Part shown: positions 38,530-46,590 of the stretch, in pieces
Numbering within the stretch: position 1 is the stretch's first letter
Layout: every line of letters starts with the position of its first letter
Made by a program: the position numbers and the translations under genes
Notes under the pieces: model-generated
Seen by the model: only the letters and a program-made list of their open reading frames with translations
Databases searched by the model: none
What the model was told of the DNA's origin: nothing
DNA from: Variovorax paradoxus
GTDB lineage: Bacteria > Pseudomonadota > Gammaproteobacteria > Burkholderiales > Burkholderiaceae_C
Reading direction: 5' to 3'
Assembly: GCF_030815855.1 (NCBI RefSeq)
Contig: NZ_JAUSXG010000001.1
Location: 2,170,001 to 2,234,000 of the forward strand
DNA length: 64,000 bases

Positions 38530-39356
38530 GTGCCGTTCTGAAAGACATCCAGCCGCTGGCCATCGCAGGCGGCGTGCGCCTCGAGGCGCGCGGGCTGCAC
38601 AAGCGCTACGGCGAACGCGAGGTGCTGCGCAACACGCAGCTCACCATCGAGCCCGGCCAGTTCATCGCCATTGTGGGGCGCAGCGGTTGCGGCAAGAGCA
38701 CGCTGCTGCGGCTCATTGCGGGGCTCGAAGAAGCCACGTCGGGCGGGCTCTATACCGACGGCAAGGCCATCGACGGCCTGCACGACGACACCCGCATCAT
38801 GTTTCAGGAAGCGCGTTTGCTGCCCTGGCGCCGCGTGCTCGACAACGTGACGCTGGGTTTGCCGAGCGAGGCCAAGGCGCGCGGCAAGGAAGTGCTCGCG
38901 CAGGTGGGCCTGGCCGACCGCGAAAACGAATGGCCGGCTCGCCTCTCGGGCGGGCAGCGCCAGCGGGTGTCGCTCGCGCGGGCCCTCGTGCATCACCCCC
39001 GGCTGCTGCTGCTCGACGAGCCGCTGGGCGCGCTCGACGCACTCACGCGCATCGAGATGCACCGGCTGATCGAAAACCTCTGGCAGCGCCACCGCTTCAC
39101 GGCGCTGCTGGTGACGCACGACGTGCAGGAAGCCGTGGCGCTCGCCGACCGCGTGATCCTGATCGAAGACGGCCGCATCGCGCTCGACGAGAACATCGCG
39201 CTCGCAAGGCCGCGCTCGCAGGGCGACCCGGCGTTTGCGGCCATCGAGAAACGCATTCTCGACCGCGTGCTGCAGAAGGCCGGGGAAACAGAAGCCGCCG
39301 ACACCGACGCAAGCTGGCTGCAGCCCTCCGCGCACACCCTGCGCTGGGCCATCTGA
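38526..39356 (+). CDS. ssuB: Sulfonate ABC transporter ATPase SsuB
   Basis: A 276-residue ATPase energising SsuC. Walker [11 protein letters not shown]-loop [10 protein letters not shown], signature LSGGQRQRV and Walker [13 protein letters not shown] are intact, and the H-loop reads [10 protein letters not shown]. The [17 protein letters not shown] segment is typical of SsuB/TauB/NrtD. The start overlaps the second ssuA stop. Confidence 0.95.
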   Translation: MSAVLKDIQPLAIAGGVRLEARGLHKRYGEREVLRNTQLTIEPGQFIAIVGRSGCGKSTLLRLIAGLEEATSGGLYTDGKAIDGLHDDTRIMFQEARLLPWRRVLDNVTLGLPSEAKARGKEVLAQVGLADRENEWPARLSGGQRQRVSLARALVHHPRLLLLDEPLGALDALTRIEMHRLIENLWQRHRFTALLVTHDVQEAVALADRVILIEDGRIALDENIALARPRSQGDPAFAAIEKRILDRVLQKAGETEAADTDASWLQPSAHTLRWAI

Positions 39357-39390
39357 TTCCGTTCATCCACAAAAACAGAAAGGCAGTTGC

Positions 39391-40677
39391 ATGTCGCAGA
39401 ACTGGAAATTCGAAACCCTCTCGGTGCACGCCGGCTATTCGCCCGAGCCGACCACGCGCGCCGTGGCGCCGCCCATCTATCAAACGGTGGCGTATGCCTT
39501 CGACAGCGCGCAGCACGGCGCCGACCTGTTCGACCTGAAGGTGCCGGGCAACATCTACACCCGCATCAACAACCCGACGCAGGACGTGCTCGAGCAGCGG
39601 GTGGCCGCGCTCGAAGGCGGCATTGCGGCGCTCGCGCTGGCATCGGGGCAGGCGGCCGTGACCTACGCCATCCAGACCATTGCCGAAGCCGGCGACAACA
39701 TCGTCAGCAGCACCGCGCTGTATGGCGGCACCTACAACCTGTTCGCGCACACGCTGCCGCAGTTCGGCATCACCACGCGCTTTGCGGACCACCGCGACCC
39801 GGCCAGCTTCGAGAAGCTGTTCGATGAGAAGACCAAGGCGGTTTTCGTCGAATCGCTCGGCAACCCGGCCGGCAATGTGACCGACATCGCGGCCATCGCC
39901 GAAATTGCGCACCGCCACGGCGTTCCGCTCATCGTCGACAACACCGTGCCCTCGCCATACCTGAGCCGGCCCATCGAGCATGGCGCCGACATCGTGGTGC
40001 ATTCGCTCACCAAGTACCTGGGCGGACACGGCACCAGCATCGGGGGCGCCATTGTCGATTCGGGCAAGTTCCCCTGGGCCGAGCACAAGCAGCGCTTCAG
40101 ACGCCTGAACGAGCCCGACGTGAGCTACCACGGCGTGGTCTACACCGAGGCGCTGGGCGCGGCCGCCTACATCGGCCGTGCGCGCGTGGTGCCGCTGCGC
40201 AACACGGGCGCAGCCATCTCGCCGTTCAATGCCTTCCTGATCCTGCAGGGCATCGAGACGCTGGCGCTGCGCATGGACCGCATCAGCAGCAACGCGCTCG
40301 CGGTGGCGCAGCATTTGAAGACGCACAAGGCGGTGAACTGGGTCAACTACGCAGCGCTCGAAGACCATCCCGACCATGCGCTGGCGCAGAAATACTTCGG
40401 CGGCAAATCGAGCGGGGTGCTGACTTTCGGCATCGGCAGCGGACGCGAGGGCGGGGCGAAGTTCCTCGATGCGCTGAAGCTCTTCACGCGCCTCGTCAAC
40501 ATCGGCGACGTGCGCTCGCTGGCCACGCATCCGGCCTCGACCACGCACCGGCAGCTGTCGCCCGAAGAACTCGCCAAGGCCGGCGTGACGGAAGACACCG
40601 TGCGCCTGTCGGTCGGCATCGAGCACATCGACGACCTGATCGCGGACCTCGACGTGGCCCTGGCCGCCGCGTCCTGA
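39391..40677 (+). CDS. metY: O-acetylhomoserine sulfhydrylase MetY
   Basis: A 428-residue PLP enzyme that joins sulfide to O-acetylhomoserine to give homocysteine. Family features: FETLSVHAGYSPEPTTRAVA at the N-terminus, YTRINNPTQDVLEQRVAALE, SSTALYGGTYNLFAHTLPQF, and SLTKYLGGHG with the PLP lysine K208; the C-terminal RLSVGIEHIDDLIADL is standard. Its length exceeds that of cystathionine synthases and fits MetY/Met17. It lies 34 bases after ssuB, so sulfide from sulfonate and sulfate is fixed by a product of the same operon. Confidence 0.95.
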   Translation: MSQNWKFETLSVHAGYSPEPTTRAVAPPIYQTVAYAFDSAQHGADLFDLKVPGNIYTRINNPTQDVLEQRVAALEGGIAALALASGQAAVTYAIQTIAEAGDNIVSSTALYGGTYNLFAHTLPQFGITTRFADHRDPASFEKLFDEKTKAVFVESLGNPAGNVTDIAAIAEIAHRHGVPLIVDNTVPSPYLSRPIEHGADIVVHSLTKYLGGHGTSIGGAIVDSGKFPWAEHKQRFRRLNEPDVSYHGVVYTEALGAAAYIGRARVVPLRNTGAAISPFNAFLILQGIETLALRMDRISSNALAVAQHLKTHKAVNWVNYAALEDHPDHALAQKYFGGKSSGVLTFGIGSGREGGAKFLDALKLFTRLVNIGDVRSLATHPASTTHRQLSPEELAKAGVTEDTVRLSVGIEHIDDLIADLDVALAAAS

Positions 40678-40697
40678 ACGTTTTCACGAACAAGACC

Positions 40698-41294
40698 ATG
40701 ACAACACTCAACGCCATTCCCGAAGCGGCGCTCGACCAGCTGTTCCGCAAGGCGCGCACCGTGCACGCCTTCAAGCCGGTGCCCGTGACCGACGAACTGA
40801 TCCGCAAGCTCTACGATCTCGTGAAGTGGGGCCCGACCGCCTACAACGCGCAGCCCGCGCGCTATGTGTTCGTGCGCAGCGAAGAGGCCAAGGCGAAGCT
40901 CAAGCCCGCCGTTTCCTCAGGCAACACGACGCAGACCCTGCAAGCCGGCGTGACGGTGATCGTGGCGCACGACACGCGTTTCTACGAGCACCTGCCCACG
41001 CAGTTCCCAGCCTACGACGCCAAGCCCTTCTTCGAGAAGAGCGCCGAAGCCGCACAGGCCACGGCCTTTCGCAACAGCAGCCTGCAAGGCGCCTACCTGA
41101 TCCTCGCGGCGCGCTCGCTCGGGCTCGACGTGGGGCCGCAATCGGGCTTCAACGCGGACCTGGTCGACAAAGCCTTCTTCCCCGATGGCCGCTATCGCGC
41201 GAACTTTCTCGTCAACCTCGGCGTGGCCGACCATGCCGGCACCTTCGAGCGCGGACCCCGGCTGGCGTTCGACGACGTGGCCGAGATCGTCTGA
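40698..41294 (+). CDS. Nitroreductase-family protein (RutE/HadB-like)
   Basis: A 198-residue FMN-binding protein close to malonic semialdehyde reductase RutE: FRKARTVHAFKPVPVTDELI, VKWGPTAYNAQPARYVFVRS, and SLGLDVGPQSGFNADLVDKA. Position inside the sulfonate operon suggests it reduces an aldehyde freed by SsuD or a related product, but this is inference. Twenty bases follow the metY stop. Confidence 0.88.
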   Translation: MTTLNAIPEAALDQLFRKARTVHAFKPVPVTDELIRKLYDLVKWGPTAYNAQPARYVFVRSEEAKAKLKPAVSSGNTTQTLQAGVTVIVAHDTRFYEHLPTQFPAYDAKPFFEKSAEAAQATAFRNSSLQGAYLILAARSLGLDVGPQSGFNADLVDKAFFPDGRYRANFLVNLGVADHAGTFERGPRLAFDDVAEIV

Positions 41295-41359
41295 AGTCCG
41301 GCCGACCCATTCACCCATCAGTTCATCCATCCTTACTTCAACCCGAAAGAGAAACCATC

Positions 41360-41575
41360 ATGTCCATTCAAGCCATCAACGTGCGCAATCAGTTCAAGGG
41401 CAAGGTCCGCGAGATCATCCGCGGCGACGTCGTCTCCGAAGTCGATGTCGAAACCGCCTGGGGCATCGTGACCTCGGTCATCACCACGCGCTCGGTCGAC
41501 GAACTGCAGCTCAAGGTGGGCTCCGACGTGGTCGCACTCGTCAAATCGACGGAAGTTTCGATCGCCAAGCTCTGA
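41360..41575 (+). CDS. Molbindin-type TOBE protein
   Basis: A 71-residue protein made of a single TOBE/Mop domain: RNQFKGKVREIIRGDVVSEV, VDVETAWGIVTSVITTRSV, LKVGSDVVALVKSTEVSIAK. Such molbindins bind molybdate or tungstate and buffer it in the cytosol; sulfate is a close analogue. It is the last gene of the sbp-ssu-metY run and is followed by a strong terminator. Confidence 0.92.
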   Translation: MSIQAINVRNQFKGKVREIIRGDVVSEVDVETAWGIVTSVITTRSVDELQLKVGSDVVALVKSTEVSIAKL

Positions 41576-41596
41576 CGGACCCTCGGGCTTGCGAAC

Positions 41597-41627
41597 AACC
41601 CGGCGCTGTTTGGCGTCGGGTTTTTTT
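41597..41627 (+). terminator. Intrinsic terminator of the sbp-ssu-metY operon
   Basis: A 10-base stem (AACCCGGCGC with GCGTCGGGTT, one G-T pair) closes a TGTTTG loop and runs into seven T residues. It lies 22 bases after the TOBE gene stop. Confidence 0.93.
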
Positions 41628-41641
41628 GCGCGCCCTGCCAT

Positions 41642-41655
41642 CGTTCTATAGAACG
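41642..41655. promoter_or_regulatory. Palindrome upstream of the encapsulin operon
   Basis: CGTTCTATAGAACG is a perfect 14-base palindrome 112 bases before the rhodanese gene and just after the preceding terminator. It is the best operator candidate for the encapsulin operon, perhaps for the XRE protein encoded within it or a cys regulator. Confidence 0.45.
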
Positions 41656-41766
41656 CGTGGTTGTTAGGAATCGACTTTTCAGTTGTTGGACCTTGGGCGC
41701 GAGGCTCCTACAGTGTTGGCTATCGCCACCAAGGCAAATTCGAACGCATCACAGGAGCCGCACCGC

Positions 41767-42246
41767 ATGTCAGCCGAAGTCGAAGAACTCGTTTTGCCCG
41801 AAGCACTGGAACAGGCGCGCGCCAAGGCGGCCGAAGCCCACTGGCCCTACGCCGGCGGCGTGACGCCGCCCGTGGCCTGGGAACTGGTGCAGAAGGGCCA
41901 GGCCGTGCTGGTCGATGTGCGCTCCGGCGAGGAACGCAAGTTCGTCGGCCATGTGCCCGAAAGCCTGCACGTGGCGTGGGCCACGGGCACGGCACTCAGC
42001 CGCAATCCGCGCTTCGTGCGCGAACTCGAAGCCAAGCTTGCCAAGGACGGCGGCAAGGAGGCGGTGGTGCTGCTGCTGTGCCGAAGCGGCAAGCGGTCGG
42101 CGCTCGCGGCCGAAGCGGCAGCCAAGGCCGGCTTCACGAATGTCTTCAACGTGCTCGAAGGCTTCGAGGGCGAAATCGACGAACGCCAGCACCGCGGCGG
42201 TGCCGACGGCTGGCGCTTTCACGGGCTGCCGTGGGTGCAGGACTGA
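41767..42246 (+). CDS. Rhodanese-like sulfurtransferase of the encapsulin operon
   Basis: A 159-residue single-domain rhodanese. The active loop is CRSGKRS with C105 as persulfide carrier; AVLVDVRSGEERKFVGHVPE and GFTNVFNVLEGFEGEIDERQ are the CH2-like family segments, and the C-terminal GWRFHGLPW is typical. It is expected to pass sulfane sulfur, probably as acceptor or donor for the encapsulated cysteine desulfurase. A GGAG site lies 10 bases before the ATG; a reading from 41683 has no such site. First gene of a five-gene run. Confidence 0.92.
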   Translation: MSAEVEELVLPEALEQARAKAAEAHWPYAGGVTPPVAWELVQKGQAVLVDVRSGEERKFVGHVPESLHVAWATGTALSRNPRFVRELEAKLAKDGGKEAVVLLLCRSGKRSALAAEAAAKAGFTNVFNVLEGFEGEIDERQHRGGADGWRFHGLPWVQD

Positions 42247-42287
42247 CCGGCGCGCACCCGACAAGACGTTCACCGGAGAACATACAA

Positions 42288-43202
42288 ATGGCCCATTTCG
42301 AGGTGAGCGATATCGTGCGCGCGCTGCATGCCGTGCGCGACGAATGGCGCGATTCGCAGCGGCGATCGCGCGAGCCCGGCGCACGCGAGTTTCCGTCGCG
42401 CGACGCGCTGGCGCAGGTTGTGGAGTCGCTCAAAGGGGCGCTCTTTCCGATGCGGCTCGGCCCGCCGGACCTGCGCCACGAGAGCGAAGACTTCTACGTC
42501 GGCCATACGCTGGACGCGGCCCTGCAGTCGCTGCTGGTGCAGGCCCGGCTGGAGCTCAATTTCAATGCCCGTCATCAGCCGCGCTCCGCGAGCGAGATCG
42601 ACGATACCGCCACCGAGGCCGTGCGCCAGTTCGCGAACGCACTGCCCGGGCTGCGCCGCCTGCTCGACAGCGATGTGCTCGCGGCGTACCAGGGCGACCC
42701 CGCCGCGCGCAGCGTGGACGAAGTGCTGCTGTGCTACCCGGGCGTGCTCGCGATGATTCATCACCGCCTGGCGCACCAGCTCTACAAGCTTGGCTTGCCG
42801 CTGCTGGCGCGCATCGTTGCCGAGCTCGCACATGGGCAGACCGGCATCGATATTCATCCCGGCGCGCAGATCGACGCGGGTTTCTTCATCGATCACGGCA
42901 CGGGCGTCGTGATCGGCGAAACGGCGGTCATCGGCAAGCGCGTGCGCCTGTACCAGGCCGTGACACTCGGCGCCAAACGTTTTCCGACCGATACCGAGGG
43001 CAACCTGCAGAAGGGCCTGCCGCGGCATCCGGTGGTGGAAGACGACGTGGTGATCTACGCCGGTGCGACCATCCTCGGCCGCGTGACGCTGGGCAAGGGC
43101 GCGGTCATCGGCGGCAACGTGTGGATCACCGACGACGTGAAGCCGGGCGCCAGCGTAACGCAGGCCAGTTTGCAGAATGCACCGAAAGCGAGCGCGCCAT
43201 GA
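42288..43202 (+). CDS. Serine O-acetyltransferase (SrpH-like)
   Basis: A 304-residue enzyme that makes O-acetylserine, the carbon acceptor for cysteine synthesis. The first 190 residues are helical, and the C-terminal left-handed beta helix shows hexapeptide repeats with TGIDIHPGAQIDAGFFIDHG, GVVIGETAVIG and GKGAVIGGNVWITDD. It belongs to the EpsC/SrpH-like branch rather than the Escherichia coli CysE branch. In cyanobacterial and other Family 2A encapsulin loci a homologue (SrpH) adjoins the shell gene. Its stop overlaps the XRE gene start (ATGA). Confidence 0.93.
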   Translation: MAHFEVSDIVRALHAVRDEWRDSQRRSREPGAREFPSRDALAQVVESLKGALFPMRLGPPDLRHESEDFYVGHTLDAALQSLLVQARLELNFNARHQPRSASEIDDTATEAVRQFANALPGLRRLLDSDVLAAYQGDPAARSVDEVLLCYPGVLAMIHHRLAHQLYKLGLPLLARIVAELAHGQTGIDIHPGAQIDAGFFIDHGTGVVIGETAVIGKRVRLYQAVTLGAKRFPTDTEGNLQKGLPRHPVVEDDVVIYAGATILGRVTLGKGAVIGGNVWITDDVKPGASVTQASLQNAPKASAP

Positions 43203-43468
43203 AGGCCTTTGTCGAAGACTTCGGCCTGACCGTGCGCCAGCTGCGCGAGGCGCAAGGCTGGTCGCAGGAACAACTGGCCGAGCGCTCGGACCTCAACCGC
43301 TCGTATGTGGGCGAGGTCGAACGCGGCCGCGTGATCCCGTCGATCGTCACCGCGCAAAAGCTTGCGACCGCACTGGAGATCAACATCGTCAACCTGCTCG
43401 CGCGCTGCGAGCAACTCGAACAATCGCGCCTCGCACGCCGGATCAACTTGGCGGCTATAGCCTGTTGA
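43199..43468 (+). CDS. XRE-family regulator with C-terminal cysteine
   Basis: An 89-residue DNA-binding protein made of one Cro/C1 helix-turn-helix (TVRQLREAQGWSQEQLAERS, DLNRSYVGEVERGRVIPSIV) and a short tail. Cysteines occur only in the tail, at C70 and as the last residue C89, which would allow thiol or persulfide sensing. It is translationally coupled to the acetyltransferase and lies 63 bases before the encapsulin gene, so it is the likely local regulator. Confidence 0.88.
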   Translation: MKAFVEDFGLTVRQLREAQGWSQEQLAERSDLNRSYVGEVERGRVIPSIVTAQKLATALEINIVNLLARCEQLEQSRLARRINLAAIAC

Positions 43469-43531
43469 GGGAAAACCCTTGGCCGCTGGACACTGGCGAC
43501 CAATTTCTTACCCTCCACGGAGTCTTCATAC

Positions 43532-44464
43532 ATGAGCGCAACAGTCGGTGGTACCACCGCCCTTGGCGACAACGCCGCACGCCAGCTGGCCAATGCCACC
43601 AAGACAGTTCCCCAGCTCGAGACCATCAGCCCGCGCTGGCTGACGCACCTCTTGCAATGGGTGCCGGTGGAGGCGGGCATCTACCGCGTCAACAAGGTCA
43701 AGAACCCCGAGTCGATCAAGGTCACCTGCACGTCGCGCGAAGAAGAAAACCAGCTGCCGCGAACCTTCGTCGACTACGAAGAAAACCCGCGCGAGCATTA
43801 CCTCAACGCCGTGAGCACCGTGCTCGACGTGCACACCCGCATCTCCGACCTGTACAGCAGCCCGCACGATCAGATCAAGGAGCAGCTGCGTCTCACGATC
43901 GAAACGATCAAGGAGAACCAGGAGAGCGAGCTCATCAACAATCCCGACTACGGCCTCTTGGCCCAGGTGACCGACGAGCAGCGCATCTTTCCGCTGACCG
44001 GCGCGCCCACGCCCGACGACCTCGACGAGCTGCTCACCAAGGTGTGGAAGGAGCCCGCGTTCTTCCTCACGCACCCGCTCGCCATTGCCGCCTTTGGCCG
44101 AGAAGCCACGCGGCGCGGCACACCGCCGCCGACCGTGAGCCTGTTCGGTTCGCAGTTCATCACCTGGCGCGGCATTCCGCTGATTCCGTCGAACAAGGTG
44201 CCGGTGGCCGACGGCAAGAGCAAGATCCTGCTGCTGCGCGTGGGCGACAAGCGCCAGGGCGTGGTGGGCCTGTTCCAGCCGGGTCTCTCGGGCGAGCAGA
44301 GCCCGGGGCTGTCGGTGCGCTTCATGGGCATCAACAACCATGCGATCGCGTCGTACCTGATCTCGCTGTATTGCTCGCTGGCGGTGCTGACCACCGACGC
44401 GCTGGCCGTGCTCGACGACGTCGAGATCGGCAAGTACCACGACTATCCCGACACCTACAAGTAA
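43532..44464 (+). CDS. Family 2A encapsulin shell protein (SrpI-like)
   Basis: A 310-residue HK97-fold shell protein of the type found in SrpI of Synechococcus and major membrane protein I of mycobacteria. It has the extended N-terminal arm (about 60 residues), then SREEENQLPRTFVDYEENPR, YLNAVSTVLDVHTRISDLYS, SELINNPDYGLLAQVTDEQR and the C-terminal GVVGLFQPGLSGEQSPGLSV. No cyclic-nucleotide-binding insert is present, which places it in Family 2A, not 2B. It should self-assemble into a small icosahedral compartment. The next gene, six bases on, encodes its cargo desulfurase. Known work on the family links it to sulfur handling and storage. Confidence 0.93.
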   Translation: MSATVGGTTALGDNAARQLANATKTVPQLETISPRWLTHLLQWVPVEAGIYRVNKVKNPESIKVTCTSREEENQLPRTFVDYEENPREHYLNAVSTVLDVHTRISDLYSSPHDQIKEQLRLTIETIKENQESELINNPDYGLLAQVTDEQRIFPLTGAPTPDDLDELLTKVWKEPAFFLTHPLAIAAFGREATRRGTPPPTVSLFGSQFITWRGIPLIPSNKVPVADGKSKILLLRVGDKRQGVVGLFQPGLSGEQSPGLSVRFMGINNHAIASYLISLYCSLAVLTTDALAVLDDVEIGKYHDYPDTYK

Positions 44465-44470
44465 GCCGCG

Positions 44471-46504
44471 GTGAGTACACCCACGACTCCGGGCGAGGCG
44501 CCGTTCGACCCGGCCATCCTCGCGCGCATGGCGAGCGCCATGTTCTCCGCCCTGCCGGGTACGGCACCTGCCTATTCACCGGGCACGCCGCCGACCTCGT
44601 TGCCCGGCGTGGCGAGCGGGCTGGTGCCGGGCGCGCAGTTCCCCGCCAACATCGCGCCGCCGGGCTCGCCGCTGGTGAGCCCCGCGGGCTTCGGACCGAG
44701 CGTGCCGGGAACGCCGATCCCGCAGGGGCAGATTCCGGGCGCCAATGTGCTGCCGGCTTCGCCGACCCAGCTGCCTTCGCTCGCGAACCGCGCGCCGGCC
44801 TTGCTGCCGCATGCGGTGGCGGGCAACGGCGTGCCGGACAACGTGCTGTCGGTGGCGCCGGCCTTCGAGCCGCGTTCGGGCGGCGCAGTGATGGGGGTGC
44901 CGCAGCAGGTCGGGGCGCCTCTTGCACCCTCTGCGCCGCAAACGGCAGCATCGCCGTTCTACTTCCTGAACAACAGCTACGGGCACCCGACGGCCGGTGT
45001 AGCCTCTGCCATCTCCGCGCCTCCGCAGGTCTTGCCCCCTCTCCCGCTTGCGGGAGAGGGCTGGGGTGAGGGTCTGCGGCCGAGCCAGGGCGCGGGGTCA
45101 CCCCTCACCCCAACCCTCTCCCCAGAGGGGCGAGGGAGCCGATCCCAGGTGCAAGGGAGTGAGAAGCCGCAGTTCTACTTCGTCGATGCAGTGCGCTTGC
45201 CCAGCGGCTTCGTCACGCCGGCCAAGCCGGATCCGCGTGGCCCCGATGCCGTGCCGTTGGCCGGCAGCGGCCAGCATCCGCCGTTCGATGTCAATGCCGT
45301 GCGCCGCGACTTCCCGATCCTGCAGGAGCGCGTCAACGGCAAGCAGCTCGTGTGGTTCGACAACGCCGCCACCACGCACAAGCCGCAATCGGTCATCGAC
45401 CGCATTGCGTACTTCTACGCGCACGAAAACTCGAACATCCACCGCGCGGCGCATGAATTGGCCGCTCGCGCCACCGACGCCTACGAAGGCGCGCGGGAGC
45501 GCGTTCGAAAGTTCATCAACGCACCCGAAGTCGAAGAAGTGATCTTCGTGCGCGGCACCACGGAGGCCATCAATCTCGTGGCCAAGAGCTGGGGCGGGCA
45601 GCACGTGGGCGAGGGCGACGAGATCATCGTCTCCAACCTCGAGCACCACGCCAATATCGTGCCGTGGCAGCAGCTCGCCGCCGCCAAGGGCGCGAAGCTT
45701 CGCGTGATTCCGGTGGACGACTCGGGGCAGGTGCTGCTCGACGAATACCGCAAGCTGCTGAACGACCGCACGAAGATCGTCGCCGTCACGCAGGTCTCGA
45801 ATGCACTGGGCACCGTGGTGCCGGTGAAGGAGATCGTCGAACTCGCGCACCGCGCCGGCGCCAAGGCGCTGGTCGACGGTGCGCAGTCGGTCTCGCACAT
45901 GCGGGTCGACGTGCAGGACCTCGGCGCCGACTTCTTCGTGTTCTCCGGCCACAAGGTGTTCGGCCCGACCGGCATCGGCGTGGTCTGGGGCAAGCGCGAA
46001 GTGCTCGAAGACATGCCGCCCTGGCAGGGTGGCGGCAACATGATTGCCGATGTGACCTTCGAGAAGACCGTGTTCCAGCCGATCCCGAACAAGTTCGAGG
46101 CCGGCACCGGCAACATCGCTGATGCGGTGGGCCTGGGCGCCGCGATCGACTACGTCAACAAGATCGGCATCGAGAACATCGCGCGCTACGAGCACGACCT
46201 CCTGGTGTACGGCATGGCGCAGCTCGGTGCGATCCGGGGCGTGCGGCTGATCGGCACGGCGGCCGACAAGGCCAGCGTGATGTCTTTCGTGCTCGACGGC
46301 TACACCACCGAGGAGGTGGGGCATGCGCTGAACGACGAAGGCATTGCGGTGCGTACCGGCCACCACTGCGCGCAGCCCATCTTGCGGCGCTTCGGTGTGG
46401 AGACGACGGTGCGGCCTTCGCTCGCGTTCTACAACACCTTCGATGAAATCGATCGGTTGGTGGCCGTGGTGCGGCGCTTGTCGGGGCAGCGCCGCGCCGG
46501 TTGA
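44471..46504 (+). CDS. Encapsulin cargo cysteine desulfurase with disordered N-terminal loading region
   Basis: A 677-residue protein: residues 1-270 are Pro/Gly/Ala-rich and disordered, residues 273-677 are a SufS-like desulfurase. The enzyme part opens DVNAVRRDFPILQERVNGKQ, holds the PLP lysine K495 in FSGHKVFGP, and the catalytic C633 in RTGHHCAQP. The N-terminal part keeps islands of conservation: PAILARMASAMFSALPG near residue 14 and two FYF motifs, FYFLNNSYGHP at 163 and FYFVDAVRLP at 235, matching the idea of a cargo-loading domain. Residues 187-223 are encoded by a genomic palindromic repeat. It starts with GTG. It should release sulfur from cysteine inside the shell. Confidence 0.93.
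   Translation: MSTPTTPGEAPFDPAILARMASAMFSALPGTAPAYSPGTPPTSLPGVASGLVPGAQFPANIAPPGSPLVSPAGFGPSVPGTPIPQGQIPGANVLPASPTQLPSLANRAPALLPHAVAGNGVPDNVLSVAPAFEPRSGGAVMGVPQQVGAPLAPSAPQTAASPFYFLNNSYGHPTAGVASAISAPPQVLPPLPLAGEGWGEGLRPSQGAGSPLTPTLSPEGRGSRSQVQGSEKPQFYFVDAVRLPSGFVTPAKPDPRGPDAVPLAGSGQHPPFDVNAVRRDFPILQERVNGKQLVWFDNAATTHKPQSVIDRIAYFYAHENSNIHRAAHELAARATDAYEGARERVRKFINAPEVEEVIFVRGTTEAINLVAKSWGGQHVGEGDEIIVSNLEHHANIVPWQQLAAAKGAKLRVIPVDDSGQVLLDEYRKLLNDRTKIVAVTQVSNALGTVVPVKEIVELAHRAGAKALVDGAQSVSHMRVDVQDLGADFFVFSGHKVFGPTGIGVVWGKREVLEDMPPWQGGGNMIADVTFEKTVFQPIPNKFEAGTGNIADAVGLGAAIDYVNKIGIENIARYEHDLLVYGMAQLGAIRGVRLIGTAADKASVMSFVLDGYTTEEVGHALNDEGIAVRTGHHCAQPILRRFGVETTVRPSLAFYNTFDEIDRLVAVVRRLSGQRRAG
45035..45138. 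repeat. BIME-like inverted repeat inside the cargo gene
   Basis: Left unit CCCCCTCTCCCGCTTGCGGG with AGAGGGCTGGGGTGAGGG faces right unit CCCTCACCCCAACCCTCTCC with CCAGAGGGGCGAGGGAG; they are near reverse complements separated by 25 bases. The right unit nearly repeats the sequence at 56313-56350. The element is translated in frame as PLAGEGWGEG and LTPTLSPEGRG, peptides that often betray such repeats in beta- and gammaproteobacteria. Confidence 0.85.
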
Positions 46505-46590
46505 TGCGGTGGTGGTGAGCAGGCGCGGCTCGTGCCGGGGCGCCGGCCGCGCTATGCTTCGCCGTCATCAACAATGTTGCTTGCCTCCGC

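Noticed and set aside
43532..44464. Phage capsid or prophage remnant, given the HK97-type fold
   Set aside because: No phage genes adjoin it, and the neighbouring desulfurase cargo and sulfur genes identify a Family 2A encapsulin.
44471..45290. Frameshift or false start in the desulfurase, given its long N-terminus
   Set aside because: The frame is open throughout, begins six bases after the shell gene, and contains conserved islands, so the extension is real.
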